Of a DNA stretch of 64,000 nucleotides, positions 11,562 through 22,910 are shown in pieces. Both the position numbers and the translations under genes were made by a program. The notes beneath the pieces are model-generated. The model had not been told where the DNA came from. It saw only the letters and a list, made by a program, of their open reading frames with translations, and ran no database searches. The DNA is from Rhabdophis nuchalis. Taxonomy: Eukaryota; Chordata; Lepidosauria; Squamata; Natricidae. The stretch covers positions 373,098,419 through 373,162,418 of the forward strand of contig CM077643.1 in the NCBI GenBank assembly GCA_039707465.1. The letters run 5' to 3'. The stretch's first letter is position 1, and each line of letters starts with the position of its first letter.

Positions 11562-11734
11562 CTTAAACCAATAAGAGCTTCAGATGATCAATAGAAGACT
11601 ATAAGGAAGTTGTAAGTATTTTGCTTCAAAATGCTGCAAATCCTGATCAAAAGCAGAATCTCCATCCTAATAATTCTAGACTATAAGGAAATAAAATAAC
11701 TTGCACACTTTTCTCTCTCATGTGGGTTAGACAG

Positions 11735-11905
11735 CATCACCACCAGATGGATTCATGACTGGCTGACCAACCACACTCAACATGTAGTCCTCAATGGAAT
11801 TGCATCTACATGGAGAGAAGTATGTTAAGGGATACCCCAAGGCTCTGTTTTAGGCCCAGTACTCTTCAACATGTTTATCAATGATTTAGATGAGGGGATA
11901 GCAAT
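11735..11905 (+). mobile_element. CR1 LINE fragment (RT region)
   Basis: This segment is a near copy of 13285-13455 within the adjacent CR1 element (WIHDWLTNHTQHVVLNG and [12 protein letters not shown]). It is a separate, shorter copy; one codon in the PQGS block region has become a stop. Confidence 0.75.
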
Positions 11906-11935
11906 GGTGAAAGTAAACTTTTTTTTACTACCGTG

Positions 11936-14276
11936 GCTTGGTGGGCATGGCTTAGTAGGCATTGGGAAACAAACTCTGCACCAAGTGGAAGATCCAACAG
12001 GTTCCTAACAAACCTAGCAGACAACTTTGTTTCCCAAAAGGTAGAGAAGGGAACAAGGGGATCAGCAATATTGGACTTAATTCTCACTAACAGAGAGGAC
12101 ATGATAGAAGGTGTAGAAGCTACAGGAACTTTGGGGGCAAGCGATCATGAAATACTGGAATTCAACATTATGCAAACAAAAATAGTTGAACAAAGTCAAA
12201 CTAGAGTCTTAGACTTTAAGAGAGCTAATTTCGATAAACTCAGAGAGAGCTTGGGAAGGATTCCATGGATGAGAATCCTCAAGGGGAAAACAACTCAAGA
12301 AGCTTGGGAAATTTTGAAAAATGAGATTATAAAAGCCCAGTCCAGCGCAATACCAATGAAGAAGAAAAATAACAGCTCCCAAAAGAAAACAGCATGGCTG
12401 CATAAAGAACTCTCTGACAAATTGAAAGACAAAAAGGATAAATATAAAAAGTGGAAAAAGGGGGACATAACTAAGGCAAAATATCAGCAAATAGCCCGAG
12501 CCTGTAAAGATGAAGTGAGGAAAGCTAAGGCTCGCAATGAAGAAAGGCTTGCCAAAAAAGTAAAAAATAACAAAAAAAGCTTCTTCCAACGTGTTAAAAA
12601 TAAGAAAAAAGTTAAGGAAACACTGCTGGGAGAAAATGGCAAGAAGATGATAAGCAACAGGGAGAAAGTAGAACTGTTTAACTCTTTTTTTGCATCTGTC
12701 TTTACACAAAGGGATAAAACAGTCCAACCAATCAAAAACAGCACCACAAAAATCAGATTAGGAACACAAGTTGAAATAGGGAAGAAAATGGTAAGTGAGC
12801 ACCTGTCTGCCCTGGACGAGTTCAAATCACCAGGACCAGATGGATTACACCCCAGGATTCTGAAGGAACTGGCAGACGAGATCTCAGAACCACTGAACTA
12901 TATCTTTCAGAGATCCTGGAGCACCGGAGAACTGCCAGAAGACTGGAAAAGAGCTGATGTGGTTCCCATCTTCAAAAAAGGACAAAAAACAGATCCAGGA
13001 AACTATAGACCCATCAGCCTGACCTCAATACCAGGAAAGATTCTGGAAAAGATAATTAAACAACAAATAAGTGAACACCTAGAAGCAAACAAAGTAATAG
13101 CCAAAAGCCAACAATGGTTTGTCAAAAACAGATCATGCCAGACGAATCTAATTGCATTCCTTGACAAAGTGACAAAATCAGTGGACCAGAGGAATGCTGT
13201 TGATATAATTTACCTGGACTTCAGTAAGGCATTTGATAAAGTAGACCATAACCTACTATTATATAAAGTAGAAAATTGTGGGTTAGACAGCACCACCAGC
13301 AAATGGATTCGCAACTGGCTGACCAACCGCACTCAACGTGTAGTCCTCAATGGAACTGCATCTACATGGAAGGAAGTATGCAGTGGAGTCCCCCAAGGCT
13401 CTGTTTTAGGCCCAGTACTCTAACATCTTCATCAACGATTTGGATGAGGGGATAAATGGGGAACTCATCAAATTTGCAGACGACATCAAGCTGGCAGGAA
13501 TAGCCAACATTCCAGAAGATAGGCTTAAGATACAGAAGGATCTAGACAAACTTGAACATTGGGCACTATGTAATAAAATGAAATTCAATTTTGAAAAAAG
13601 TAAGGTCCTACATTTAGGCAAGAAAAACCAAATGCTCAAGTACAGTATAGGTGGTACCTTGCTCAATAGTAGCAACTGTGAGAGGGATCTAGGAATCCTA
13701 GTGGACAACCATTTAAATATGAGCCAGCAGTGTGCAGCAGCTGCCAAAAAAGCCAACACAGTTCTAGGCTGCATAAACAGAGGGATAGAATCTAGATCAC
13801 GTGAAGTGTTAATGCCACTGTATAGTGCCTTGGTAAGGCCACACTTGGAATACTGCATACAGTTTTGGTCGCCACGATGTAGAAAAGACGTGGAGACTCT
13901 GGAAAGAGTGCAGAGAAGAGCAACCAAGATGATTAGGGAACTGGAGACTAAAACATATGAAGAACGGCTGCAGGAGCTGGGTATGTCTAGTTTGATGAAG
14001 AGAAGGACCAGGGGAGACATGATAGCAGTGTTCCGATATCTCATAGGGTGCCACAAAGAAGAGGGAGTCAAACTATTCTCCAAGGCACCTGGGGGCAGGA
14101 CAAGAAGCAATGGGTGGAAACTAATCAAGGAGAGAAGCAACTTAGAACTAAGGAGAAATTTCCTGACAGTTAGAACAATTAACCTCTGGAACAGCTTGCC
14201 TCCAGAAGTTGTGAATGCCCCAACCCTGGAAGTCTTTAAAAAGATGTTAGATAGCCATTTGTCTGAAATGGTATAA
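11936..14276 (+). pseudogene. CR1 ORF2 (endonuclease end, reverse transcriptase), frameshifted
   Basis: Two frames, 11933-13423 and 13440-14276, together encode the C-terminal endonuclease motif (SDHEILEF), then RT blocks DPGNYRPISLTSIPGK, DIIYLDFSKAFD and [12 protein letters not shown], then the C-terminal region. The frame breaks at about 13420, immediately after the GVPQGS block, where a few bases are missing compared with 11858-11880. The catalytic motif follows as FADD (FADDIKLAG) in the second frame. The rest of the sequence is well preserved, so this is a comparatively recent copy. It cannot produce a complete RT. Confidence 0.88.
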
Positions 14277-14349
14277 GGTTCCTGCCCACGCAGGGGGTTG
14301 GACTAGAAGACCTACAAGGTCCCTTCCAACTCTGCTATTGTATTATTGT
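11936..14349 (+). mobile_element. CR1 LINE, 5'-truncated
   Basis: A large CR1 copy from the end of the endonuclease domain to the 3' UTR. The 3' end has the CR1 hallmark GGTTGGACTAGAAGACCT...AAGGTCCCTTCCAACTCTG and an (ATTGTATT)n-type tail at 14332-14355. Other CR1 pieces are at 10109-11205, 11735-11905, 15190-16085, 44806-45590 and 55601-55996. Confidence 0.92.
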
Positions 14350-14377
14350 ATTATTGCATGTCAGGGGAAGGCTACTA

Positions 14378-15080
14378 TGTTTATGTTTATTATTAAATTT
14401 GTATACCGCCCTTCTCCCTTGCGGGACTCAGGGCAGTAAATAGGCATCAATAAAAACATACAAAAGACATCAATACATAAAATACTATAAAATAATATTA
14501 AATTGGAGCCTGTTCTAAAATCCAGAATAAAAATTCTTAAATAAAACCCATTAAATCAATTAAAAGCTACTACGCCAGGCCGGCCACATGGAATAAATGC
14601 GCTTTCAAGGCCCAACAGAAGAGGCGCAGGTCAGTGGTTGTATGTAGGTCAGGGGGTAGGTCGTTCCAGAGGACAGAGGCTGCCACAGAGAAGGCTCTTC
14701 CCCTGGGAGTCGCCAGGTGGCATTGTTTAGCTGACAGCACCCTAAGGAGGCCTAGTGTGTGGGAGCGAACTGGTTAGTGGGAGGTATTTGGTAGCAGGAG
14801 GCAGTCTTGCAAATAACCAGGACCCATGCCATGGAGCGCTTTGAAGATGGTTACTAGCACCTTAAAGCGCACCTGGAAAGCCACAGGCAGCCAATACAGC
14901 TCGCACAGGAGAGGTGTCACGTGGGAGCAACTTGAGGCTCCCAGAATCCCTTGTGGAGCCTCCGGGTGGACCTCAAGGGCAGCCCCATGTAGAGAGCATT
15001 GCAATAGTCCAGGTGGGAAATGACGAGGGCTTGAGTGACTGTGCGTAGAGTGTCACGATCCAGAAAGGGTTACCTGCAGA
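14378..15080 (-). mobile_element. L2-like LINE 3' fragment
   Basis: Family 3' UTR (GTATACCGCCC and GCGGGACTCAGGGC on the plus strand) followed by the C-terminal coding region of the L2-like ORF2 (frame 14774-15004, minus: PLLCELYWLPVAFQVRFK). The frame is broken several times. Confidence 0.8.
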
Positions 15081-15189
15081 CGCGATAAGAGCTATAAAAT
15101 TCCCAACATACTCTCCGGCCAGCCAGAGGTGGTATTTGCCGGTTCTCCAAACTGCTCAAAGTTTCCATTACCAATCCTCCAGAACATGT

Positions 15190-16085
15190 CAGACCATGCT
15201 GGATTTCATGCCTAGGGAATAGATGGAGAACACAACAAATTTGCAGATGACACCAACTAGCAGGAATAGCCAACACTCCAGAAGATAGGTTTAAGATACA
15301 GAAAGATCTTGGCAGACTTTAACATTGGGCGCTGTCTAACAAAATGAAATTCAATAGTGAAAAAAGTAAGGTTCTATATTTAGGCAAGAAAAATAAAATG
15401 CACAGGTACAGTATATGTGATATTTTGCTCAATAGTAGTAACTGTGAGAGGGATTTTGGAGTCCTAGTGGACAACCATTTAAATATGAGCCAGCAGTGTG
15501 CAGCAGCTGCCAAAAAAGCCAACACAGTTCTTGTCTGAATAAACAGAGGGATAGAATCAAGATCACATGAAGTGTTAATATTTTATAATGCTGTGGTAAG
15601 GCCACACCTGGAATACTGCATCCAGTTTTGGTCACCACATCTTTGTAAAAAAGATGTGGAGCCTCTAAAAAGAGTGCCGAGAAGAGCAAAAAAGATGATC
15701 AGGGGATTGTATGCTAAAACATATGAAGAATGGTTACAGCAACTGGGTATGTCTAATTTGAAGAAAAGAAGGACTAGGGCTGACATGATAGCAGTGTTCC
15801 AATATCTCAGGGGCTGCCACAAATTAGAGGGAGTCAAGCTATTCTCCAAAGCACTTGAGGGTAGGACAATAAGCAATGGATGGAAACTAATCAAGGAAGG
15901 CAGCAACCTAGAGATGAGGAGAAATTTCCTGACAGTTAGAACAATTGATCAGTGGAACGGCTTGCTTCTGGAAGTTGTGGGTGCTCCAACACTGGAAGTT
16001 TTTAAGAAGAGATTGGATAGATATTTGTCTGAAATGGTGTAACGTTTTCTGGGCAGGGTTCCTTCCAACTCTGGTATTCTATTCT
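15190..16085 (+). mobile_element. CR1 LINE 3' fragment
   Basis: Plus-strand CR1 from the FADD region to the 3' end; frames 15344-15538 and 15572-16042 carry VLYLGKKN, GVLVDNHLNMSQQCAAAAKKANTVL and [13 protein letters not shown]. There is a stop at about 15537. It is about as close to the 13440-14276 copy as different insertions of one family would be. Confidence 0.85.
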
Positions 16086-16089
16086 GTTC

Positions 16090-17500
16090 TTTTGTACTAA
16101 ATTGTTAAGCTTTCTTAGAAACCAAAATGCTTTTGTCCATATTTTAGGTTTCCTGTGCATATATGTTCATGAGCATTTCCACTGTAATTTTCAGTGATTT
16201 TCATTGATATCCCAATGTGTACGATAGGTAGATCTTGGTATACAATGAATTATTTTGTTTGTGGCTATATTGTCTTTTATATTAGTGTCACAGTTTTCAA
16301 GTTCAATTTTTTGATACCTTACATATGTATTACTCTTCATTTTTAAAAAAGGAGTCACACTTCGAGGCTGGTTGGGCTGAATGAGACTGGTGACTCCAAA
16401 TCACCCACTGAGTTTCCATTGATAAGGTTGCCTTGAACCCTAGTCCAACATATGCCACAAAGGTTCTCAAAGTTATTTCCAAAAAGAAATCGTATTTAAA
16501 TTGTCATTGTTTCTTAGAAACCAAAATGCTTTTATCCAAATGTCAGATTTCCTGCCCAATGGGATTTTCAATTAACATTGAGGCAGTCCACCAGGATTCA
16601 TGGGCCCCCAGCCTATCTCAAAGACTATGAATGTTGAATAGAGTGAGATAACCACTATCCTAGGGAGGAAGGGTGTTTTATGTATTGAATGTATATAGTT
16701 GTGTTACCTGTGCTAAAGTGAACTAACCTTTAGATGATCCTAACTGTTAAATTGTGTTAAAGTGAAACTAACCTTTGGATCTGAGGTGGTATTCTGCAGG
16801 AGAACTGGTAGTGGAAATATTGAGTAGTTTAGAGAACCAGTTAATACCACCTCTGACTGGCCCCGCCCTAGTGGTGGGTTGCAGGAGGTACACCTGGTTA
16901 TGGGCGTACCAGAGCCTGCCCGGAGCATTGGATACTATTCCAGTATGGTGCTCCAGAGCGCCTACCCACCCACCCACCTGAACTTCCTACTGGTCCTTAC
17001 CGGTCTTTCCTTGAACATGCACAAAACATAGAGTGCCTGTGCGACACTCCACTGAGCAGCTGGAGCATCACGGAGGCTCACGGAGGTGCTAAGATGCATG
17101 TGCATGATGTGTTTTTACATTTGGATTTGAAGTTACTTGTTGAGGATATCACCGTAAGGTGATCAAGAGATGTGCAATGGAATTGTAGCAAGAGATATGT
17201 TGCTAGATATTCACATTATTACTTACAGACACCAATGGTAAAAACAGGCAGACTTTTACTTGTGGTGGAAAATAAAGTAAACTACTTCTTCACAAAAACT
17301 GATAGCCTTGAATCAAAATACAGTCTATAACTCAAACAGTTGGCTTACGGTTGCTCAATCCACGATTCCTCTTGATCTGCTGATCAAACCCCGACATTCA
17401 GAGTCTCCTTGCAAAAGATGAGCAACTAACAGTGCTGATCGAGGAAGCAGCAGCCAATCACATTCCACTGTATCAGTTAAAGTTACAGATACCAATTTCA
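16090..17500. other. Mostly unassigned, contains a short hAT-like palindromic element
   Basis: No gene seen. At 16779-16855 there is a 77-bp inverted-repeat element (CTGAGGTGGTAT / ATACCACCTCTG), like a hAT MITE, but without a convincing target duplication; similar sequence occurs at 15127-15175. The rest is unassigned. Confidence 0.4.
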
Positions 17501-17503
17501 ATG

Positions 17504-17504
<1 letters not shown>

Positions 17505-17571
<67 letters not shown>
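17505..17571. repeat. (TATC)n microsatellite
   Basis: About 16 near-perfect copies of TATC/CTAT. It directly abuts the left arm of the inverted repeat that flanks the Gypsy region. Confidence 0.97.
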
Positions 17572-17573
17572 AT

Positions 17574-17651
17574 TGTTCCACAACACCCTGTTAGGGCCTT
17601 AATTAAGGGAGTAGACATACTGTTTCCTTTTCTGCCTTTCGGCTCATCACC
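17574..17651 (+). repeat. Left arm of a 78-bp inverted repeat
   Basis: TGTTCCACAACACCCTGTTA is the first 20 bases; the arm runs to GGCTCATCACC. The reverse complement at 22708-22785 agrees at about 72 of 78 positions. The arms enclose the decayed Gypsy element. Confidence 0.85.
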
Positions 17652-17932
17652 AGAGACCATCTGTGAAGCTCCCAAGAGAAACCCCAATTAATTCACGGCC
17701 TCAAGTAAAAGTTCAAAGAAATGTCCATTTATTAGGTTTATCATCTTGGCAAAGCCTCGTATGTAGCCAGGACTAACAATTATTGGATGGCTTCTGCACT
17801 TTACCCCCCTTATGCCCCCTCCCCTCTACCCATCATAAATCACGTTCCCCAATTACCATTGAAAGTAAATCTATGCATGCACAGTCACAGGTCATCCTGA
17901 GATTCCTTTCCTGACCACAGGAATGTCAAGAA

Positions 17933-17975
17933 TTTTCACTTCATTAAGACAGACAGATTGGGATGTTGACAGCTG
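17933..17975 (+). repeat. Left copy of a direct repeat flanking the Gypsy region
   Basis: ATTTTCACTTCATTAAGACAG and GGGATGTTGACA here match 22466-22525, where an extra segment of about 17 bases sits between the two halves. These could be remnants of the LTRs of the element, but the similarity is too short to define LTR borders. Confidence 0.55.
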
Positions 17976-18629
17976 GCTCCCCTCACTTCTCGAAAGCAAC
18001 CTATGGGAAACAAAACAATCTGAATACAGGTGTATAACTTAGGGATGTGTCTCCCCCCCCCTGGCTTGCTTGGATTTTTTGCATGGAATTTTGCTATAAG
18101 GCGATCAGCTTGGATGTTTCTATGTTTCACCCACAATGCCTTCGATGAGGGATAACCCTTCCACGATTAGGTATTGGAGTTGCCTTTTGTGCCACATCGA
18201 ATCAAGAATTTATTGAACTTCATAATGGGTTTGGCCCCCTATGACCATAGGGCTTGGGTTCGCATGGGGCAGTGGTCTCAGAGTGGAACCGATCACGGGT
18301 TTCAAAAGGCTACTATGAAACGATTGGTGTGTCTATCCCAGCAATCGAGGCAGTTTCAATATCACTGTGACTGGGTTGATGATCTTTACTATGGGGAATG
18401 GCCCCACAAATTTCGGTCCCAGTTTTTTGCTGGGCAGTCTTAGTCTCAAGTATTTTGTGGAGAGGTAAACCTTCTCTCATACCTGGAATGGCTGTTGTGG
18501 AGCCTGGTGTTTATCTGCCTGTTTCATGTAGGCTTGTGTCGCTTTGGCTAGTGCTTTCTTGACATTTTCCCAAGCTACTTTCAACATCGACATCCAATCA
18601 GTCAAGCTGACTGAGGAGGGAGGGTCTCT

Positions 18630-21027
18630 TCAATACTCCGGCATTGGGACAAAGTCCATGCCGCTCACTATTTTGAACGGCGTGAGCCCTGTGCTGCTGT
18701 GAATAGCATTATTGTGTGCAACCTCAGCAAAAGATAAAATGTCTGCCCAATTAGACTGCTGATAGTTCATGTAGCACCTCAGGTACTGCTCTATCATGGC
18801 ATTCAGTCTCTCTGCTGGCTCCATTAGTGCTCGGATGAAAAGCTGAACTAAGACCCTGAGATGACCCAATGGACCACAGGAACTCCTTCCAAAACTTAGC
18901 CGTGAATTGGACCCCTCAGTCTGAGATGATTCTTTGAGGTACTCCATGCAGTCTGTAGATATGCTTCACAAACAGTTTAGCCAGTTTGTAAGCTGAGGGT
19001 AGTCTGCTACAGGGTTGAAGTGTGCCTGCTTGGAGAACAGTTCTATTACAGTCCAAATCACTGTTTTCCCCCCACTTTTTGGCAACTCTACTATAAAGTC
19101 CATTGCAATCTCCTCCCATGGCCTCATTGGTTCTGCCACAGTTTGCAGCAGTCCTGGGGGGTTTCCTGGTCGTATTTTCATTGTAGCACAGAAGGTGCAA
19201 CTCTTTACGTAACTATCCACATCTTTTTCATTCCAGGCCACCAGAATTGCCTCCAGGCTAGTTGTAAAGTCTTTGGGAACCCAAAATGGCCTGCCAATTT
19301 GGTGTTGTAGCTTCTCTGGAGAACTAGGATATGTAGGGATTCTGGAACATAGAGTTTCGTCCCTTTCTAGGTAAGGTAATCTCTCTTCGTCAAGATGTGT
19401 TGGTTGTTTTGGAACCAAGGGTCTGCTAGCAACTCAGTTTTGAGTCTTGTGGTTAGGTCGCTTGCAGGTTGACCCTGCTGGTCATGATGTTGCCGCCTGG
19501 TGGTTACTTGGGCAGCTGTTTGAGTAGAAGGAATAATGGCATCCACTACGTGCTCCCATTCACATTTGTACTGAGGCATGCAGGAGAGGGCATCAGCTAG
19601 AAAGTTCCTCTGCCCTGGAATGTGCTTTAGTACGAAGTCAAAACGGTTGAAATATTGAGCCCATCAGACTTGTTTGGGTGATAGTTTCCATGGGGTCCTG
19701 AGAGCTTCCAGATTTTTGTGGTCTGTCCAAACTTCAAACAATTTCTGGCTCCCTTCTAACAGGTGTCTCCAGGTTAGCAGTGCCCATCGCACTGCGAAAG
19801 CCTCCTTTTCCCATGTGGCCCATCATCTCTCCGTGTCTGTGAGCTTGCGGGAGGTATAGGCACAGGGTTGTAAATTTCCTTGGTTGTTTCTATAGAGTAG
19901 TACTGCTGCTACGGCCATGTCGCTGGCGTCTGTCTGGATCACGAAAGGTTGCTCAGGGTCAGGATGCTTCAGTACCGGCTCCTTTGCAAACATTTCTTTC
20001 AGTGTTTCGAATGCCTCTTGGCAGGTTAGGCTCCACTGTAGGGGTTGTCCCGGACGAGGTTTCATTCCTGGGCTCCCTGTCTTCAGGAGGTCTGTCAAGG
20101 GTTTGGCAATCTTCGCAAAGGAGGGAATGAATTGCCTGTAGAAGTTTGTGAACCCTAGGAAGCTTTGTAGCTGTCTGCGGGTGCGAGGGGGTTGCCAGCT
20201 TAGGACGGCTTGCACTTTGGCTGGGTCCATCTCTATTCCTTCATTTGACACTCGGTAGCCTAGGTAGTCTAGTCGCTCACGGTGGAATTCACATTTTGAT
20301 AGCTTGACATACAGGTTGGCTACCAGAAGTTTTTCCAGTACTTGGCGGACCAGGGTATGTGGTCATCGACGGTCTCAGTGTAAATAAGGAAGTCATCTAG
20401 GTAGACGAGGACCCCCTTGTAGAGGTGCTCATGCAGCACCTCATTTATTAACTGCATGAATACTGCTGGAGTTCCCTGTAGTCCAAAGGGTATCACTTTG
20501 AATTAGAAACTCCCTAAAGGGCAGTTGAATGCTGTTTTCCATTCATCTCCTTCCCTGATCCGTATTCGGTAGTATGCTTCGCTGAGGTCTAATTTGGTGA
20601 AGACTTTTCTCTTGCCCAAGTGAGATAGCATATATTTCATGAGGGGGAGCGTGTATAGGTTGTGTACGCACACCACATTTATCCCCCAAAAGTCCACAAC
20701 CAGATGCATAGTTCCATCTTTTTTCTCTTTGAAGAGGACTGGTGCCGCAACACGTGGCTAGGCTGGCTCGATGAACCCTTGTGCTAGGTTTTTGTCTATG
20801 TATTTATGCATTTCTTGCATCTCTCAAGACATCATGGCATACAGCTTGGGTTTGGGTCGTTTTGCCCCAGGGATGATTTCAATGGCACAATCTGTCTCAC
20901 GGTGGGGGGGCAGGATGTCGCATTCTGTCTCACTGAACACTTCTGCAAGGTCCTGGTATTCTATTGGAATCAGTTCAGCCTCTGGGGTTTTGTCAGATGT
21001 GGTTGCCAGTTGTTTTCGTGGGCTCAC
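18630..21027 (-). pseudogene. Gypsy pol remnant (RT, RNase H, integrase)
   Basis: Pieces in order on the minus strand: 20824-21027, the pre-RT linker (EYQDLAEVFSETECD and DCAIEIIPGAK); 20503-20709, RT core (FTKLDLSEAYYRIRI); near 20390, the catalytic YLDD in another frame; 19823-20251, end of RT and RNase H (FLGFTNFYRQFIPSF, VIQTDASDMAVAAVLL); 18966-19418 and 18630-18947, integrase (zinc-finger region, then AMDFIVELPKSGGKTVIWTV). At least five frame changes or stops separate the pieces. Confidence 0.85.
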
Positions 21028-21213
21028 TTGGGGGGATCACAATGTGAGTGGTATTTTTGCTTGCTCGTGAGCGAGGGGTTGAGGGCCCGGTGATATCCTA
21101 AGTCAGCGGGTACCCCCTTGCCACCAGATGGTTGGTCCCCACTTGTCCAGCCAGGAAAGTCCAAGTATGACTGCATCTGTCATTTTGGGGGCTATTATGA
21201 ATCGAATTACTTC

Positions 21214-22216
21214 CTAGTGATCTGCCAATTCTAGTCTCACTGGTTCAGTTAGGTGAGTGGCATAGGCTCCTCCCATTAGGGACCCGTCAACCTGCTCGAA
21301 TCGAATCGGGTGGGCCAGTCTTTTCACTCTGATCTCCAGTTTCTGAACTGTGGTTAAGTTGATCAAGCACCTAGTGCAGCCTGAGTCTACAAGGGCTTGA
21401 AAATCCCCCTGTTTTCCTGTTTTCGGGGCTCTTGGGAAGAGGAAAGGGTAAATTGATTCACTCACCATTGGGTCGTCTTCTCCATCATCCTCGCTGTCAT
21501 AGGGTTCAAGTGACTGGTCATCGTTGCCTGGGGTTCCACCACTTTCACCTGGGGGGGAGGAAACCCCTGCAGCATGAAGAGCAATCCTGGATGTGTTGAT
21601 GGCCTGTTGAGGGCCCCGTTCTGGTCGGGCCCTGGGTGGTGGGTCTGGCCTTGGTTTGGGGGCTGGGGTTGGGCATGCAGATACCATGTGGTCCATCCCC
21701 CTGCATCTGTAACACCTCACGGAGGTGGGAAGGCTGGTCTCAGGTCTCGTTGTGGTGCCATTTCTTTCTTTTGGCTAGGTGGTTTCAGATTAGGTTGACT
21801 CCTCTCTTTTGTGTCTGGTTCCTTCCTTGTGTTGTTGGCATGTAGCCGACTGTCGACTTTTGTTGCCACTCGAAACCACTCAGAGAGTTGGTTTGGGATA
21901 TCACGGTATGCAGTTACTTGGGCAATGCGCTTGTCCAGGCTTATTGTGAAAAAATGCACCAGCAACCATTCTGGTAGGGGGGTAGTCTTCCAATTACCCT
22001 CCTAAATTCATGAATGTGCTCTTTGATGGGGCAGCCTCTTTGCTTTAGGTTGCTGAGTTCCTCTTCCGCATATGGGTCCTCCTCCCCCTCTTCCAACCTG
22101 GCCTCTAGCACTTGCAGGAAGTCATCTATGTCTTGCAGTTGGGGGGCTCTCCTCTTATGGAGGGCTGCTAGCCATTCTTTTGCTTCCCCCTCAAAACCCT
22201 CTGCAATGGCATTCAC
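21214..22216 (-). pseudogene. Gypsy gag-protease remnant
   Basis: Frame 21941-22216 holds a capsid-like region, and 21214-21720 holds the nucleocapsid zinc knuckle C-x2-C-x4-H-x4-C (CYRCRGMDHMVSAC) followed by an acidic linker and an aspartic protease active-site motif (LVDSGCTRCLIN, with the DSG catalytic triad). The capsid and nucleocapsid pieces lie in different frames, so the protein is broken between about 21720 and 21941. Confidence 0.8.
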
Positions 22217-22465
22217 AATGCCTCTGGGGGATGGGTAGAGGTGCCCATAGCATCCTAAGTGGATATCAGCTGAATCAAGGAATAGAGCTAGCTGGTCTGA
22301 GTCACCATCAAACTTTCCCCTGAATCGGGGTGGATTGCTTAGCTCCCTCCCTCCTCGGGCTTTCTCATGGCCTCTATATGCTCATGCATCTTCTTCAGCT
22401 CTAGGAGGGGGAGGAGGAGGGAATTGCCTGTTCTTGGCAACATGCTTGCCCCGTGTGAGAGGAAT

Positions 22466-22525
22466 TTTCACTTTGTTAAGACAGACAGATAATCTCCATG
22501 GCAACATCGGGATGTTGACACCATC
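22466..22525 (+). repeat. Right copy of the direct repeat flanking the Gypsy region
   Basis: Pairs with 17933-17975 in the same orientation. See that entry for the matching segments. Confidence 0.55.
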
Positions 22526-22529
22526 TAGA

Positions 22530-22910
22530 CAGAAAGCCCTTACTGGGATTTGATATGCAATACAGCCCCAGTTCGAATCTCAGTAAGGGTATGGCTAGCT
22601 GATGAGAGCTAAAAAGCTTGAAATAGATCTATACTAGTCTTTCTGATTTATTTATTGATCAGCTCATAAAACTAACACACATATTAAACAAATCACACAA
22701 TGGAAATGGTGATGAGCCAAAAGGCAGAAAAGGAAACAGTATGTTTCCTCCCTTAATTGGGGCCCTAACAGGGTGTTGTGGAACAATTATAGATCCTAAT
22801 CCTCCTGTCTCAGCTGATGCAATGGGAGAGCCTGGCTGGCTGAATGGCTAAAGGCTCTTGCCTGATAAGCAATACAGCTCTGGTTCGAATCCCAGTAAGG
22901 GTAACAAGCA
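22530..22910 (+). repeat. Two tRNA-like segments, SINE-type
   Basis: Two copies of an RNA polymerase III B-box-like segment with shared surroundings: AGTTCGAATCTCAGTAAGGG (about 22571) and GGTTCGAATCCCAGTAAGGG (about 22881). The second is preceded by TGGCTGAATGGCTAAAGG, which resembles an A box. The spacing is tRNA-like, but no full cloverleaf with a closed acceptor stem forms, so tRNA-derived SINE copies are more likely than tRNA genes. The right arm of the 78-bp inverted repeat lies between them. Confidence 0.5.
22708..22785 (-). repeat. Right arm of the 78-bp inverted repeat
   Basis: Reverse complement of 17574-17651, about 93 percent identical by eye. See finding on the flanks of the Gypsy region. 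Confidence 0.85.

Larger units (their letters stand above)
18600..22330 (-). mobile_element. Decayed Ty3/Gypsy LTR retrotransposon, internal region
   Basis: Minus-strand sequence in canonical Gypsy order: gag with a zinc knuckle, protease, reverse transcriptase, RNase H and integrase. Many stops and frameshifts break the frames. No pair of full LTRs is visible; short direct repeats at 17933-17975 and 22466-22525 may be LTR remnants. This type of element normally copies itself through an RNA intermediate in virus-like particles; this copy is dead. Confidence 0.85.

Noticed and set aside
17505..17571. CRISPR-like regular repeat
   Set aside because: A plain tetranucleotide microsatellite without spacers, in a vertebrate genome.
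17574..22785. The 78-bp arms as LTRs of the Gypsy element
   Set aside because: The arms are inverted, while LTRs must be direct repeats.
22530..22910. tRNA gene
   Set aside because: B-box-like sequences are present twice, but the acceptor and anticodon stems do not pair; SINE-type copies are likelier.
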